Numbered from the stretch's first letter, positions 23,658 through 34,323 are shown. The stretch is 64,000 nucleotides of DNA from Sphingomonas sp. (GCF_019746015.1 NZ_JAIESM010000022.1:1-64000), one strand, 5' to 3'. A program made the numbers and translations. The notes: generated from the sequence alone by a model not told the origin.

Positions 23658-25181
23658 CTACACCGCCTGCGCAGCCGGCGTGGGCGCAGGCGCCGCCACG
23701 CGCAGCATGGCAAGCGCGGCCAGCAGCATTACCGCGCTGGCAAAGGCCATGGTGTAGATCGGCTGGCCGGGGAACCACATCTTCATGATCGACCCCATCA
23801 GGGTTGCCACCAGCAATTGCGGCACCACCACGAAAACGTTGAACAGCCCCATATAGACACCCAGCTTCGCCTGCGGCAGCGAGGCGGCCAGAATGGCATA
23901 GGGCATGGCGAGGATCGACGCCCAGGCAATGCCGATGCCCACCTCGCTGACCAGCAGCCACTGAGCGTCGCGGATCAGGAAGAAGCTGGCATAGCCCGCC
24001 GCCCCGCACAGCAGCCCCAGCACATGCGTGCGCGCCGCGCCGATCCGCCTGGCCAGCATCGGCAGCAAGGTGAGCGCGGCGATGGCGGCGACGCCGTTAT
24101 AGGTGGCAAACAGCACATCGACCCAGTTGGCCGCGGCCTGGAACGCCGCGCTCTTGGCGTCGGTCGTGCCGAAAGCATGCTCGGCGACGACGGCGGTGGT
24201 GTTGATCCACATGATGAACAGCGCCGACCAGCTGAAGAACTGCACCAGCGCCAGCCGCTTCATCAGCTGGGGCATGCCGGAAAAATCGCCCACGATGGAG
24301 CCCAGCAGCGCCGGCGGCCGCCCCGCGCGCGCGCCGCGAATGGCAATGATGCTGGCCAGGCCATAGGCCGCCATCAGCGCGGCAAGCAGGTACATTTCCT
24401 GCTGGAAGCTGAAATGGCGCACCGCCGCCGCCACCACGGCGCCACCGGCGATCCAGGCGATGCTGGCGCCCATCGTGCGCTCGGCGAGCAGGCGGATGGT
24501 GTCGCCGCCGCCGTCGTGCCCGTCGCGCTCGAACCGGGCCATCTCCTCGGGGCTGTATTCGCGCGTGGTCAGCACCGTCCAGCCGACTGCCACGAACAGG
24601 CAGGCGCCGCCGAACCAGAAGGCATAGCGCACGGTATCGGGAATGGCGCCGGGCGGCGCGGTGTTCGCCACGCCCCACAGCTCGAGCAGCTTGGGAAACA
24701 GCGAGCCGACCACCGCGCCCGCGCCGATGAACGCGGTCTGCACCGCATAGCCGCTGGCATGCTGATCCTTGGGCAGCATGTCGCCGACAAAGGCGCGGAA
24801 CGGCTCCATCGAGATGTTCAGGCTGGCATCGAGCACCCACAGCATGAACGCGGCGACCAGCAGCGCCGGCGCCAGCGGCATCACGAACAGCGCCAGCGTC
24901 GCCAGCAGCGCGCCGGCCAGGAAATAGGGCCGCCGCCGCCCCAGCGCGCCCAGCCAGGTACGGTCGCTGAAATGCCCGATCACCGGCTGCACCAGCAGCC
25001 CGGTCAGCGGGGCCGCGACCCAAAGCGCGGGCAGCTTGTTCAGAATGTCCGGGTCGTCGGGCGACAGCGTCTGGAAGATGCGGCTCATATTCGCATTCTG
25101 CAGCGCAAAGCCGATCTGGATGCCGAAAAAGCCGAACGAGATATTCCAGAGCCCAGCGGCGGACTGGCGCGGTTTTGTCAT
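23658..25181 (-). CDS. MFS transporter, SLC45/sugar type
   Basis: WNISFGFFGIQIGFALQNANMSRIFQTLG-like start, GHFSDRTWLGALGRRRPYFLAGA; next to lacI-type regulator and glycan genes. Confidence 0.88.
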   Translation of the reverse strand: MTKPRQSAAGLWNISFGFFGIQIGFALQNANMSRIFQTLSPDDPDILNKLPALWVAAPLTGLLVQPVIGHFSDRTWLGALGRRRPYFLAGALLATLALFVMPLAPALLVAAFMLWVLDASLNISMEPFRAFVGDMLPKDQHASGYAVQTAFIGAGAVVGSLFPKLLELWGVANTAPPGAIPDTVRYAFWFGGACLFVAVGWTVLTTREYSPEEMARFERDGHDGGGDTIRLLAERTMGASIAWIAGGAVVAAAVRHFSFQQEMYLLAALMAAYGLASIIAIRGARAGRPPALLGSIVGDFSGMPQLMKRLALVQFFSWSALFIMWINTTAVVAEHAFGTTDAKSAAFQAAANWVDVLFATYNGVAAIAALTLLPMLARRIGAARTHVLGLLCGAAGYASFFLIRDAQWLLVSEVGIGIAWASILAMPYAILAASLPQAKLGVYMGLFNVFVVVPQLLVATLMGSIMKMWFPGQPIYTMAFASAVMLLAALAMLRVAAPAPTPAAQAV

Positions 25182-25256
25182 TTCCCCTCCCCGGGCCTTA
25201 CGCGCGCGAGGGTGGCAGGGGGGCGGGCCGGCTGCAATCCCCCGGGGCCGCGCCGA

Positions 25257-26279
25257 TCAGCCGGTGGTCGATCCGCGCACGATCAGCCGGCCTGGCAGCA
25301 GGATGGTTTCCGCCGTCTCGCCGCGAATGAGCTTCAGCAGCGCATCGACCAGCATTTCGCCGGCCAGCAGATAGGGCTGGGCAATGGTGGTCAGCGGCGG
25401 GTGGGTCAGGCTGGCGGCGGGAATATCGTCAAAACCCACCACGGCCACGTCTGCGGGCACGCTGAGGCCGAGTTCGCCCAGCGCCTTCAGCGCGCCGATC
25501 GCGATCGTGTCGCTCGCGCAGAACAGCGCGTCGGGTGCCGGCCCGCGCCGCACCAGCTCGTGCACCGCGTCATAGCCGGCCTGCTGGGTGTTGAGTGCAT
25601 CGACCTGCGCCACCACCTCCGCGTCCAGCCCGGCTACCGCAACCGCCTGGCAAAGCCCACGATGGCGATCGTCGAATTCGGGATAATGGCTGGAGGCCTG
25701 ACCGACAAAGGCGATGCGCCGACGCCCGGCGGCGACCAGATGCGCGCCCGCCAGCTCGCCGCCGCGCACATTGTCGCAGCCGATCACCGTGCCGGCGGCA
25801 CCCTGATCGGGGCTGCCCCAGCGCACGAACTTGGTCCCCTGTGCCACCAGCTGGTCGAGCCGGGTGCGATAATCCTCGAAATCGCCATAGCCGAGCAGGA
25901 TGATGCCATCGGCCTTGTGGCTGTCCTCATAATCGACGTGCCAGTCGCTCGACAGCTGCTGGAACGAGGTGAGCAGGTCATAGCCCCTGAGCGCACAGGT
26001 GCGGGTGAGCGACCCTAGCATCGACAGGAAGAAGGGATTGATCAGCGACTGGTCGGGCGTCGGATCCTCGAAGAACAGCAGCGCCAGCGTGCGCGACTGG
26101 CGGCGGCGCAGCGACGAGGCGTTCTTGTCGACCGTGTAGTTCAGCTGGCGGGCAATCGCCTCGATCCGCTTGCGCGTGGCCTCGCTCACCGCCGGGCTGC
26201 CCGACAGCGCGCGGCTGACCGTGGGCTGGGACACGCCGGCCAGCTGGGCAATGTCGAAAGAGGTCGTGCGTTCCTTCAC
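25257..26279 (-). CDS. LacI family transcriptional regulator
   Basis: SFDIAQLAGVSQPTVSRALSGSPAVSEATRKRIEAIARQLNYTVD; LacI effector domain. Confidence 0.95.
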   Translation of the reverse strand: MKERTTSFDIAQLAGVSQPTVSRALSGSPAVSEATRKRIEAIARQLNYTVDKNASSLRRRQSRTLALLFFEDPTPDQSLINPFFLSMLGSLTRTCALRGYDLLTSFQQLSSDWHVDYEDSHKADGIILLGYGDFEDYRTRLDQLVAQGTKFVRWGSPDQGAAGTVIGCDNVRGGELAGAHLVAAGRRRIAFVGQASSHYPEFDDRHRGLCQAVAVAGLDAEVVAQVDALNTQQAGYDAVHELVRRGPAPDALFCASDTIAIGALKALGELGLSVPADVAVVGFDDIPAASLTHPPLTTIAQPYLLAGEMLVDALLKLIRGETAETILLPGRLIVRGSTTG

Positions 26280-26346
26280 GGCCAGGCATTCCCCTCGCTA
26301 CGCCTACACGCCCGGTACTTGCGGGTCGGGCCGAGGCTATCGCAAA

Positions 26347-26395
26347 TTGCTGCGCAGCAAAAGCACGAATTGAATACGTATGTGGGAATGTTCCC
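26347..26395. promoter_or_regulatory. Cluster of palindromes between lacI-type gene and TonB receptor (candidate operators)
   Basis: TTGCTGCGCAGCAA (26347-26360), ATACGTAT (26374-26381, CG-centred) and GGGAATGTTCCC (26384-26395). Confidence 0.5.
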
Positions 26396-26524
26396 CTCCT
26401 GTGCCGATAAATGCGACATCCCGCCAATTGGTTGGGTGGGCGCAATGGGGCGCGTCCAGGAACAGAAACGGGCTGACGCCGTCCAGAAGGGCTGCGCAGC
26501 CGACATTCGGAGGGGCTTTTCGGT

Positions 26525-29317
26525 ATGACCGCCATCTATCGTCGCAACACGCTCAAGATCGGCGCCAGCGCGCTGGCGATCGGGCTTGCCGCGTTCGGCA
26601 CATCGGCCGCGCAGGCGCAGGCGACCGCTGCCGCCGCGCAAGGCCCGAACCAGGCGCCCGACCAAGCCCCGGCCGACGAGACCAGCGGCGACATCGTCGT
26701 CCAGGGCTTCCGCCAGTCGCTGGAAAGCGCGATCGGCACCAAGAAGGGCCGCGACCAGATTGTTGAATCGGTGACGGCGGAAGACATTGGCCGTCTGCCC
26801 GATGCCTCGATCGGTGAATCGATTGCCCGCCTGCCGGGCCTTGCCGCGCAGCGCATTTCGGGCCGCGCCGCCTCGATCTCGATCCGCGGCCTCGCGCCGG
26901 ACTTCTCGACCACGCTGCTCAACGGCCGCGAGCAGACCTCGACCGGCGACAACCGCGCGGTCGAGTTCGACCAGTATCCGTCGGAAGTCATCAGCCAGGT
27001 GCTGGTCTACAAGACGCCGCAGGCCAACATCGTCGGCCAGGGTCTGTCGGGCACGGTCGACCTGCGCACCATCCGCCCGCTGGAACTGACCAAGCGCATC
27101 ATCTCGGTCGGCGCGCGCGGCACCTATGTCGATACCGGCACCCTCAACGCCCGCACCGGCCAGTTCGGCTATCGCGCGAATGCCGTCTATGCCGACAAGT
27201 TCCTCAACGACACCCTCGGCGTGGTGCTGTCGGTCGCCTATAACAACGAGCCTTATCAGAACCGCGAATTCAACGCCTGGGGCTATGCCGGGCGGCCGCA
27301 GGGCAGCGTGATCGGCGGCTCGAAGTCGTACAACACCTCCACCACGCTGGAGCGTTTCGGCCTTCAGGGCACGGTGCAGTGGCAGCCGATCCCCGAGCTG
27401 ACCGCGACCGTGGACGGTTTCTATTCGAGCTTCAACGACGACCAGATCAAGCGCGGCGTCGAACTGCCGCTGGGCTTTGCGGTCGGTACCGGCGCCAACG
27501 ACGTGCGGCTGACGCCGGGCACCGTGCAGAACGGCGTCATCACCTCGGGCACCTTCTCCAACGTGAAGGGCGTGGTGCGCAACGACGTGTTCCAGCGCCG
27601 CGCGAAGCTCTACGCCTTTGGCTATAACCTGAAATATGAAGGCGAGAATGGCTGGAGCGCGATGCTCGACATCAGCTATTCGCGCACCGACCGCAACGAG
27701 CTGGTGCTGGAAAGCTATGCCGGCACCGGCCGCGGCCAGGGCAATGGCGCCACCGACACGCTGGCCTTCACCAGCACGACGACGGGCACCACCTTCCGCC
27801 CGACGCTGAACTATGGCGATTACAATTCCATCCTGCTGACCAGCCCGCAGGGCTGGGGCGGCAACCAGACCGCCGTCAACGGCCAGCGCATTCTCGGCGG
27901 GCAGGACGGTTACTATAACAACCGCATCATCCGCGACCAGCTGGGCCAGTACCGGGTCGAGGTGACCAAGAAGTTCGGTGGCAACTTCATCGACTCGGTG
28001 ACGTTCGGCCTGAACTATACCGACCGCAGCAAGAATCTGCGCCCGGACGAGTTCTTCCTGGGGCTGGCGGCCAATACCAATGGCACCACCAGCGTGGCAG
28101 TGCCGCCGCAGTTCCGCCTGGGCACCAGCAACCTGACCTTCGGACTGGGGCCGGTGATCAGCTATGATCCGATCGCGCTGATCAATGCCGGGGTCTACAA
28201 CCGCGTGCCCAATCCGTTCGGCGACGTGGTGGTGAAGGCGTTCGACGTGTCGGAAAAGCTGCTGACCGCCTATCTGCAGACCAATATCAAGTCCGAATTC
28301 AGCTTCGGCACGCTGACCGGCAATGTCGGCTTGCAGATGATCGCCACCGACCAGAATTCGCAAGGCGCGACGGCGATCTTCTTGGGTACCAACCCCAATG
28401 GCTCGCCCAATATCGGCGCGCGGTTCCGCAACGCCAGCACCGGCTATTACGACTTCCTGCCCAGCCTCAACCTGTCGATGCGGTTCAACAGCGACTGGGT
28501 GATCCGCGTCGGCGCGGCGCGTGAAATCATCCGGCCGCGGCTTGACGATATGCGCGCGACGCTGTCGTTCGGTGTCGACAACAACAATGGCCTCGTCACC
28601 GGCGGCTCGGGCAATCCCAATCTGCGGCCGTGGCGCGCCAACGCGTTCGACCTGTCGATCGAAAAATATTTCGGCGCCCGCGGCTATCTGGCGGTGCAGA
28701 CCTTCTTCAAGGATCTGAAGAGCTATATCTACAACGCCGACATTCCGTTCGACTTCACCGGCTTCCCGGTGCCGAACATCGGCCGGCCGATCAACTTCCA
28801 GGGCTTCGTCAACGCGCCGATCAACGGCCAGGGCGGCAACATCTATGGCGTCGAACTGGCGGGTACTGTGCCGTTCGAGATCATCACGCCGGCGCTCTCC
28901 GGCTTCGGCATCACGGGCAGCGCCTCGTTCACCGAAACCAGCATCCGCCCGACTCCGGGCCAGCCGCCGGAGCAGCTGCCCGGCTTCTCGAAGGTGGTTG
29001 CCAACGTCTCGGGCTATTTCGAGAAATGGGGCTTCAACGCGCGCGGCAGCATCCGCTACCGGTCGAGCTTCGTCGGTGAACTGTCGGGCTTTGGCGCCGC
29101 CCGCACGCGCCGCACGGTGCTGGGTGAAACGCTGTTCGACGCGCAGATCGGCTATGACTTCAGCAAGGGGCCGCTGAAGGGCCTGTCGCTCTACATCCAG
29201 GGCCAGAACCTGCTCGACACGCCGCTGCGCACGCAGGACCCGGGCCTGCCGTTCAACGTGATCGACTTCCAGACCTATGGCCGGCGCTTCCTGGCGGGCT
29301 TCACCTATCGCTATTAA
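26525..29317 (+). CDS. TonB-dependent receptor (carbohydrate type)
   Basis: 930 aa; signal peptide; plug (SVTAEDIGRLPDASIGESIARLPGLAAQRISGRAASISIRGLAPDFSTTLLNGREQ); C-terminal FQTYGRRFLAGFTYRY. Confidence 0.95.
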   Translation: MTAIYRRNTLKIGASALAIGLAAFGTSAAQAQATAAAAQGPNQAPDQAPADETSGDIVVQGFRQSLESAIGTKKGRDQIVESVTAEDIGRLPDASIGESIARLPGLAAQRISGRAASISIRGLAPDFSTTLLNGREQTSTGDNRAVEFDQYPSEVISQVLVYKTPQANIVGQGLSGTVDLRTIRPLELTKRIISVGARGTYVDTGTLNARTGQFGYRANAVYADKFLNDTLGVVLSVAYNNEPYQNREFNAWGYAGRPQGSVIGGSKSYNTSTTLERFGLQGTVQWQPIPELTATVDGFYSSFNDDQIKRGVELPLGFAVGTGANDVRLTPGTVQNGVITSGTFSNVKGVVRNDVFQRRAKLYAFGYNLKYEGENGWSAMLDISYSRTDRNELVLESYAGTGRGQGNGATDTLAFTSTTTGTTFRPTLNYGDYNSILLTSPQGWGGNQTAVNGQRILGGQDGYYNNRIIRDQLGQYRVEVTKKFGGNFIDSVTFGLNYTDRSKNLRPDEFFLGLAANTNGTTSVAVPPQFRLGTSNLTFGLGPVISYDPIALINAGVYNRVPNPFGDVVVKAFDVSEKLLTAYLQTNIKSEFSFGTLTGNVGLQMIATDQNSQGATAIFLGTNPNGSPNIGARFRNASTGYYDFLPSLNLSMRFNSDWVIRVGAAREIIRPRLDDMRATLSFGVDNNNGLVTGGSGNPNLRPWRANAFDLSIEKYFGARGYLAVQTFFKDLKSYIYNADIPFDFTGFPVPNIGRPINFQGFVNAPINGQGGNIYGVELAGTVPFEIITPALSGFGITGSASFTETSIRPTPGQPPEQLPGFSKVVANVSGYFEKWGFNARGSIRYRSSFVGELSGFGAARTRRTVLGETLFDAQIGYDFSKGPLKGLSLYIQGQNLLDTPLRTQDPGLPFNVIDFQTYGRRFLAGFTYRY

Positions 29318-29330
29318 GCGGTAAACCGGC

Positions 29331-29359
29331 CCCTGCCCGGCCGTGTTGGCCGGGCAGGG
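29331..29359 (+). other. Perfect 12-bp stem hairpin between receptor and downstream operon
   Basis: CCCTGCCCGGCC-GTGTT-GGCCGGGCAGGG; no T-tract follows. Confidence 0.8.
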
Positions 29360-29378
29360 TAACCTGCAAGAGGGTGGC

Positions 29379-30899
29379 ATGGCGCGCGCGCGGATTGGCG
29401 ACATTGTCATCGTCGGCGGTGGCACGGCGGGATGGATGGCGGCGGCGGCGCTCGTGCGCTTCGCCGGGCGCAACGCACGCATCACGCTGATCGAATCCGA
29501 CGAGATCGGCACGGTCGGCGTTGGTGAGGCGACGATTCCGCAGATCAAGCTGTTCAACCAGGGCCTGGGCATTGCCGAGCCTGATTTCGTGCGCGCGACG
29601 CAAGGCAGCTTCAAGCTGGGCATCGAATTTGTCGGCTGGGGTGCGGCCGACAGTCGCTATATCCACGCGTTCGGCATGGTCGGCCAGCCTTTGGGGCTGC
29701 TGCCCTTCCACCATTACTGGCTGCGCGCGCGGGCCGAGGGGTCGCCCGTCTCGCTCTGGGATTATTCGACCGGCGCGCAGGCCGCCGCCGCCAACCGCTT
29801 CCAGCCGCCCGCTGACCAGCCCGGGCGGATGCCGGCCGGGCATGATTATGCCTTCCACTTCGACGCCGGCCTTTATGCCGCCTACCTGCGTCGCCGGGCC
29901 GAAGCAGCCGGCGTCATCCGGCGCGAGGGGCGCATTGCCGACGTGCGGCTGCGCGGCGAGGACGGCTTTGTCGAGGGCGTGACGCTGGCCGATGGCACCC
30001 GCATCGACGGTGCGCTGTTCATCGATTGCTCGGGCTTTCGCGGGCTGCTGATCGAGCAGGCGCTGGGCGCGGGCTATGACGACTGGTCGCGCTGGCTGCC
30101 GTGCGACCGGGCGCTCGCGGTGCCCTGTGCTCGGGTGGCGCCGCTCACCCCCTATACCCGCTCGACCGCGCATGCCGCTGGCTGGCAGTGGCGGATCCCG
30201 CTCCAGCACCGCACCGGCAACGGCCTCGTTTATTGCAGCGCGCATCTGGACGATGACAGTGCCGCGCGCCAGCTGCTCGCCGGGCTGGACGGCGAAGCGC
30301 TGGGCGATCCGCGCCCGCTCAAATTCACCACCGGCAAGCGGCGGGCGATGTGGGTGAAGAACTGCGTCGCGCTGGGGCTGGCGGCCGGGTTCATGGAGCC
30401 GCTTGAATCGACCAGCATCCACCTGATCCAGGCCGGCATCGCGCGGTTGCTCAACCTGTTCCCCGATGCTGGTTTCGACCCCGCCGACATTGCCGAGTTC
30501 AACCGGCAGAGCGATTTCGAGTGGCAGGCGATCCGTGATTTCCTGGTGCTGCACTATCACGCCAATCGCCGCGACGAGCCGTTCTGGCGAGACTGTGCAG
30601 CGATGGCGGTGCCCGATGGCCTGTCCGCCAGGCTCGCGCTGTTCCGCGCCAATGGCCGGCTGTTCCGCGAGCATGAGGAGCTGTTCACCGAGCTGGGCTG
30701 GCTGCAGGTGCTGGTCGGGCAGGGGGTGATGCCGGCCGGCTATCATCCGCTGGCCGATGCGCTGCCCGCTGCCGAGCTTGCCCGCTTTCTGGAGGCGATG
30801 CGCCGCCACAGCGCGGACAGTGCAGCGGCACTGCCTGACCATGCCGATTTCATCGCGCGCCACTGCGCTGCGCCCAAGCTGGAGCTGACCCCCGCATGA
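29379..30899 (+). CDS. Tryptophan-halogenase-family flavoprotein
   Basis: GGGTAGWMAAAALV (FAD), GSFKLGIEF (Lys region), WQWRIP (WxWxIP motif). Confidence 0.9.
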   Translation: MARARIGDIVIVGGGTAGWMAAAALVRFAGRNARITLIESDEIGTVGVGEATIPQIKLFNQGLGIAEPDFVRATQGSFKLGIEFVGWGAADSRYIHAFGMVGQPLGLLPFHHYWLRARAEGSPVSLWDYSTGAQAAAANRFQPPADQPGRMPAGHDYAFHFDAGLYAAYLRRRAEAAGVIRREGRIADVRLRGEDGFVEGVTLADGTRIDGALFIDCSGFRGLLIEQALGAGYDDWSRWLPCDRALAVPCARVAPLTPYTRSTAHAAGWQWRIPLQHRTGNGLVYCSAHLDDDSAARQLLAGLDGEALGDPRPLKFTTGKRRAMWVKNCVALGLAAGFMEPLESTSIHLIQAGIARLLNLFPDAGFDPADIAEFNRQSDFEWQAIRDFLVLHYHANRRDEPFWRDCAAMAVPDGLSARLALFRANGRLFREHEELFTELGWLQVLVGQGVMPAGYHPLADALPAAELARFLEAMRRHSADSAAALPDHADFIARHCAAPKLELTPA

Positions 30900-32704
30900 T
30901 CCGTTGGTTGACAGTCTGGTTGACACTGTTGGCAACCGCCATGCCGGCGGCGGCGCAGAATTATCTTTCGCGCCTGCCCGAAGACGAGATCATTTATTTC
31001 CTGCTGCCCGACCGTTTCGACAATGCGGACCCGGCCAATGACCGTGGCGGCCTGACCGGGGACCGGCTGAAAACCGGCTATGACCCGACGAGCAAGGGCT
31101 TCTACCATGGCGGCGACCTGAAGGGCGTGATCCGCCGGCTGGACTATCTGCAGCATCTGGGCGTGACCGCCATCTGGGTCGGCCCGATCTTCAAGAACAA
31201 GCCGGTTCAGGGCCCGCCGGGGGCGGAATCGGCGGGCTATCACGGCTATTGGATCACCGATTTCACGCAAGTCGACCCGCATTTCGGCACCAATGCCGAT
31301 TTCAAGGCGCTGGTCGATGCGGCGCACGCGCGCGGCATCAAGGTGTATATGGACATCATCGTCAACCACACGGCAGACGTGATCAAATATCGCCAGTGCG
31401 TGCCCGACACCAATTGCCCCTATCGCGCGAAGGGGGACTATCCCTTTTCGCGGCGCGGCGGGGTGGATGGCGCGGCGATCAATCCGGGCTTTGCCGGCGA
31501 TGCGGTGCAGACGCCGGACAATTTCGCCAGGCTCACCGACCCCGGCTTTGCCTATACCCCCTATCTGCCCAAGGGCGAGGAGCAGGCGAAAACGCCGGCG
31601 TGGCTCAACGACATCACGCTCTATCACAATCGCGGCGATTCGACCTGGACCGGCGAGAGCGTGACCTATGGCGATTTTGCGGGGCTGGACGATCTGGCGA
31701 CCGAGGACCCCCGCGTCGTCGCCGGCTTTATCGACATCTTCAAGGGCTGGATCGACCGGTTCGGCATCGACGGCTATCGCATCGACACCGCCAAGCATGT
31801 GAACCCGGAATTCTGGCAGGCCTTTGTGCCGGCCATCCGTGCGCACGCCCGCGCGCGCGGCATCCCGAACTTCCACATCTTTGGCGAGGTTGCGCTGGGC
31901 GTGTTCGATACGGCGCAGCTGGCCCGCCACACCCGGGTGGACGGCTTTCCCGCCGTGCTCGATTTCGGCTTTCAGATCGCGGTGATCCGCGCCCTGGCGG
32001 AGGGCAAGGGCACCGACCTGCTGGCCGAGCTGTTTGCCAATGATGCGATCTATGAGGGCGGCGCAGACACGGCGCGGACGCTGCCGACATTCCTTGGCAA
32101 CCATGACGGCGGCCGCTTTGCCACCTTCGTGCGGCAGATGAACCCCGGCGCCGATGCCGCCGAGCAGCTGGCGCGGGTGAAGCTGGCGCACGCGATGCTG
32201 CTCACGCTGCGCGGCGTGCCAACGGTCTATTCGGGCGATGAGCAGGGCTTTGTCGGCTATGGCGGCGATCAGGATGCGCGCGAAGACATGTTTGCCAGCA
32301 AAGTGGCGCGCTATACCGACCATGGTCTGCTGGGCACGACATCGACCAACGCCGTGGCCAATTTCGACGAGCAGCACCCGCTGTACCGGCTGATTGCCGG
32401 TCTGGCCAAGCTGCGCGCCGCGCACCCGGCCCTGCGCCGGGGCATCACCACCGTGCGCGCGGCTGAGGACAAGCCGGGGCTGTTCGCGGTGACGCGGCGC
32501 GACGCAGCGAGCGGCGAGCGCGTGCTGATCGCCTTCAACACCTCGGCCGAGCCGATCACCCGGCAGATCGCGATTGCCAGCGACGTGGCCGGGTTCGACA
32601 CGCTCGACGGCGGTTGCCCGGCGGCCGTTTCCGCGCCGGGCAGCGTCCGGCTGACAGTGCCGGCGTTCGGCTATGCAATCTGTAAGGGCAGGGTCAATCC
32701 GTGA
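30896..32704 (+). CDS. GH13 alpha-amylase/cyclomaltodextrinase family, secreted
   Basis: Signal peptide; GYRIDTAKH, FHIFGEVAL, TFLGNHDGGR; ATGA overlap with upstream gene. Confidence 0.93.
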   Translation: MIRWLTVWLTLLATAMPAAAQNYLSRLPEDEIIYFLLPDRFDNADPANDRGGLTGDRLKTGYDPTSKGFYHGGDLKGVIRRLDYLQHLGVTAIWVGPIFKNKPVQGPPGAESAGYHGYWITDFTQVDPHFGTNADFKALVDAAHARGIKVYMDIIVNHTADVIKYRQCVPDTNCPYRAKGDYPFSRRGGVDGAAINPGFAGDAVQTPDNFARLTDPGFAYTPYLPKGEEQAKTPAWLNDITLYHNRGDSTWTGESVTYGDFAGLDDLATEDPRVVAGFIDIFKGWIDRFGIDGYRIDTAKHVNPEFWQAFVPAIRAHARARGIPNFHIFGEVALGVFDTAQLARHTRVDGFPAVLDFGFQIAVIRALAEGKGTDLLAELFANDAIYEGGADTARTLPTFLGNHDGGRFATFVRQMNPGADAAEQLARVKLAHAMLLTLRGVPTVYSGDEQGFVGYGGDQDAREDMFASKVARYTDHGLLGTTSTNAVANFDEQHPLYRLIAGLAKLRAAHPALRRGITTVRAAEDKPGLFAVTRRDAASGERVLIAFNTSAEPITRQIAIASDVAGFDTLDGGCPAAVSAPGSVRLTVPAFGYAICKGRVNP

Positions 32705-34323
32705 GCACATCGCAAGTCTTGCGCGAAGAGCATCCGCACGCGGCGCGCGAATGGTGGCGCGGCGCGACCATCTATCAAATCTATCCGCGCTCCTTTGTCG
32801 ATTCGAACGGCGACGGGATCGGCGATCTGCCGGGCATCACTGCCCGGCTGGATCATGTCGCGTCGCTGGGGGTGGAGGCGGTGTGGCTGTCGCCCTTCTT
32901 TCCCTCGCCGATGAAGGATTTCGGCTATGACGTCAGCGATTATTGCGGCGTCGATCCGATTTTCGGCACGCTCGCTGACTTCGACGCGCTGGTCGCGCGG
33001 GCGCATGCGCTGGGGCTGCGCGTCATCATTGATCAGGTCTATGCCCATACGTCGGACGCGCATGACTGGTTCGCCGAGAGCCGCGCCAGCCGAGACAATC
33101 CGCGCGCCGACTGGTATGTCTGGGCCGACGCCAAGCCGGAGGGGAGCCCGCCCAACAACTGGCAATCGGTGTTCGGCGGCCCGGCCTGGACGTGGGACGC
33201 GCGGCGCGGCCAATATTACATGCACAATTTCCTGAGCAGCCAGCCGCAGCTCAACCTGCACAACCCGGATGTGCAGGATGCGCTGCTCGATACCGCGCGC
33301 TTCTGGCTCGATCGCGGCGTGGATGGTTTCCGCGTCGATGCGATCAACTTTTCGATGCACGACCCCGCGCTCACCGACAATCCGCCGGCGCCGCCCAGCG
33401 CCGCGCCGCGCAGCCGCCCGTTCGATTTCCAGCTGCACGTCCACAACCAGTCGCACCCCGATATCCCGCGCTTCATCGCGCGGATGCGCGAAGTGCTCGA
33501 CAGCTATGGCGCCACCTTCAGCGTGGCCGAAGTGGGCGGGGCGGACAGCGACCGCGAGATGAAGGCGTTCACCGCCGGCGACGCGCATTTCAACTCCGCC
33601 TACAGCTTCGACTTTCTCTATGCCGAGCGGCTGACCCCGGCGCTGGTGCGCGATACGGCCGCACGCTGGCCCGATGCGCCGGGCATTGGCTGGCCGAGCT
33701 GGGCCTTTTCCAACCATGATGCGCCGCGCGCCATTTCGCGCTGGGCGCCGCCGCACGCGCGCGCTGCCTATGCGCGGATGACGATGCTGTTGCTGCTGTG
33801 CCTGCGCGGCGATGTGTTCCTCTATCAGGGTGACGAGCTGGGGCTGACCCAGGTCGAGATCGGCTATGCCGACCTGAAAGACCCGGAGGCGATTGCCAAC
33901 TGGCCGCTGACGCTGGGGCGCGACGGCGCGCGCACGCCGATGCCGTGGTGTGCGAATTCGCCCAATCTGGGCTTTTCGACCGCGCGGCCCTGGCTGCCGC
34001 TGGGCGCCGATCATGGCGCGCTGGCGGCGGAGGTGCAGGCGCATGATCCGCAGTCGATGCTCAACCTCACCCGCCGGCTGATCGCCCGGCGCCGGGCGAG
34101 CGACGCGCTGCTGACCGGCACCATGGAGGTGACCACCGCGACCGAGACGCTGCTGGTGTTCGAGCGTGTGGTGCCGGGCGAGCGGCTGATCTGCGCGTTC
34201 AACCTGGGCGAGGCGCCGTGCGACTGGCGACCCGAGGGCGAGTGGCAGGTGATCGAGAGCGTGAACGACGCCGGTCTCGGCCGGCTGGGCGCGTTTGCCG
34301 GGCTGATTGCGGTCGCACGATGA
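32701..34323 (+). CDS. GH13 alpha-glucosidase
   Basis: WWRGATIYQIYPRSFVDSNGDGIGDLPGI; GFRVDAINF; AFSNHDAPR; GTG start in GTGA overlap. Confidence 0.95.
   Translation: MSTSQVLREEHPHAAREWWRGATIYQIYPRSFVDSNGDGIGDLPGITARLDHVASLGVEAVWLSPFFPSPMKDFGYDVSDYCGVDPIFGTLADFDALVARAHALGLRVIIDQVYAHTSDAHDWFAESRASRDNPRADWYVWADAKPEGSPPNNWQSVFGGPAWTWDARRGQYYMHNFLSSQPQLNLHNPDVQDALLDTARFWLDRGVDGFRVDAINFSMHDPALTDNPPAPPSAAPRSRPFDFQLHVHNQSHPDIPRFIARMREVLDSYGATFSVAEVGGADSDREMKAFTAGDAHFNSAYSFDFLYAERLTPALVRDTAARWPDAPGIGWPSWAFSNHDAPRAISRWAPPHARAAYARMTMLLLLCLRGDVFLYQGDELGLTQVEIGYADLKDPEAIANWPLTLGRDGARTPMPWCANSPNLGFSTARPWLPLGADHGALAAEVQAHDPQSMLNLTRRLIARRRASDALLTGTMEVTTATETLLVFERVVPGERLICAFNLGEAPCDWRPEGEWQVIESVNDAGLGRLGAFAGLIAVAR

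Noticed and set aside
23817-26018. 733-aa plus-strand ORF
   Set aside because: Antisense to the MFS transporter and LacI genes; biased His/Gln/Arg composition.
26276-29623. 1115-aa minus-strand ORF
   Set aside because: Antisense to the TonB receptor; no domain-like sequence.
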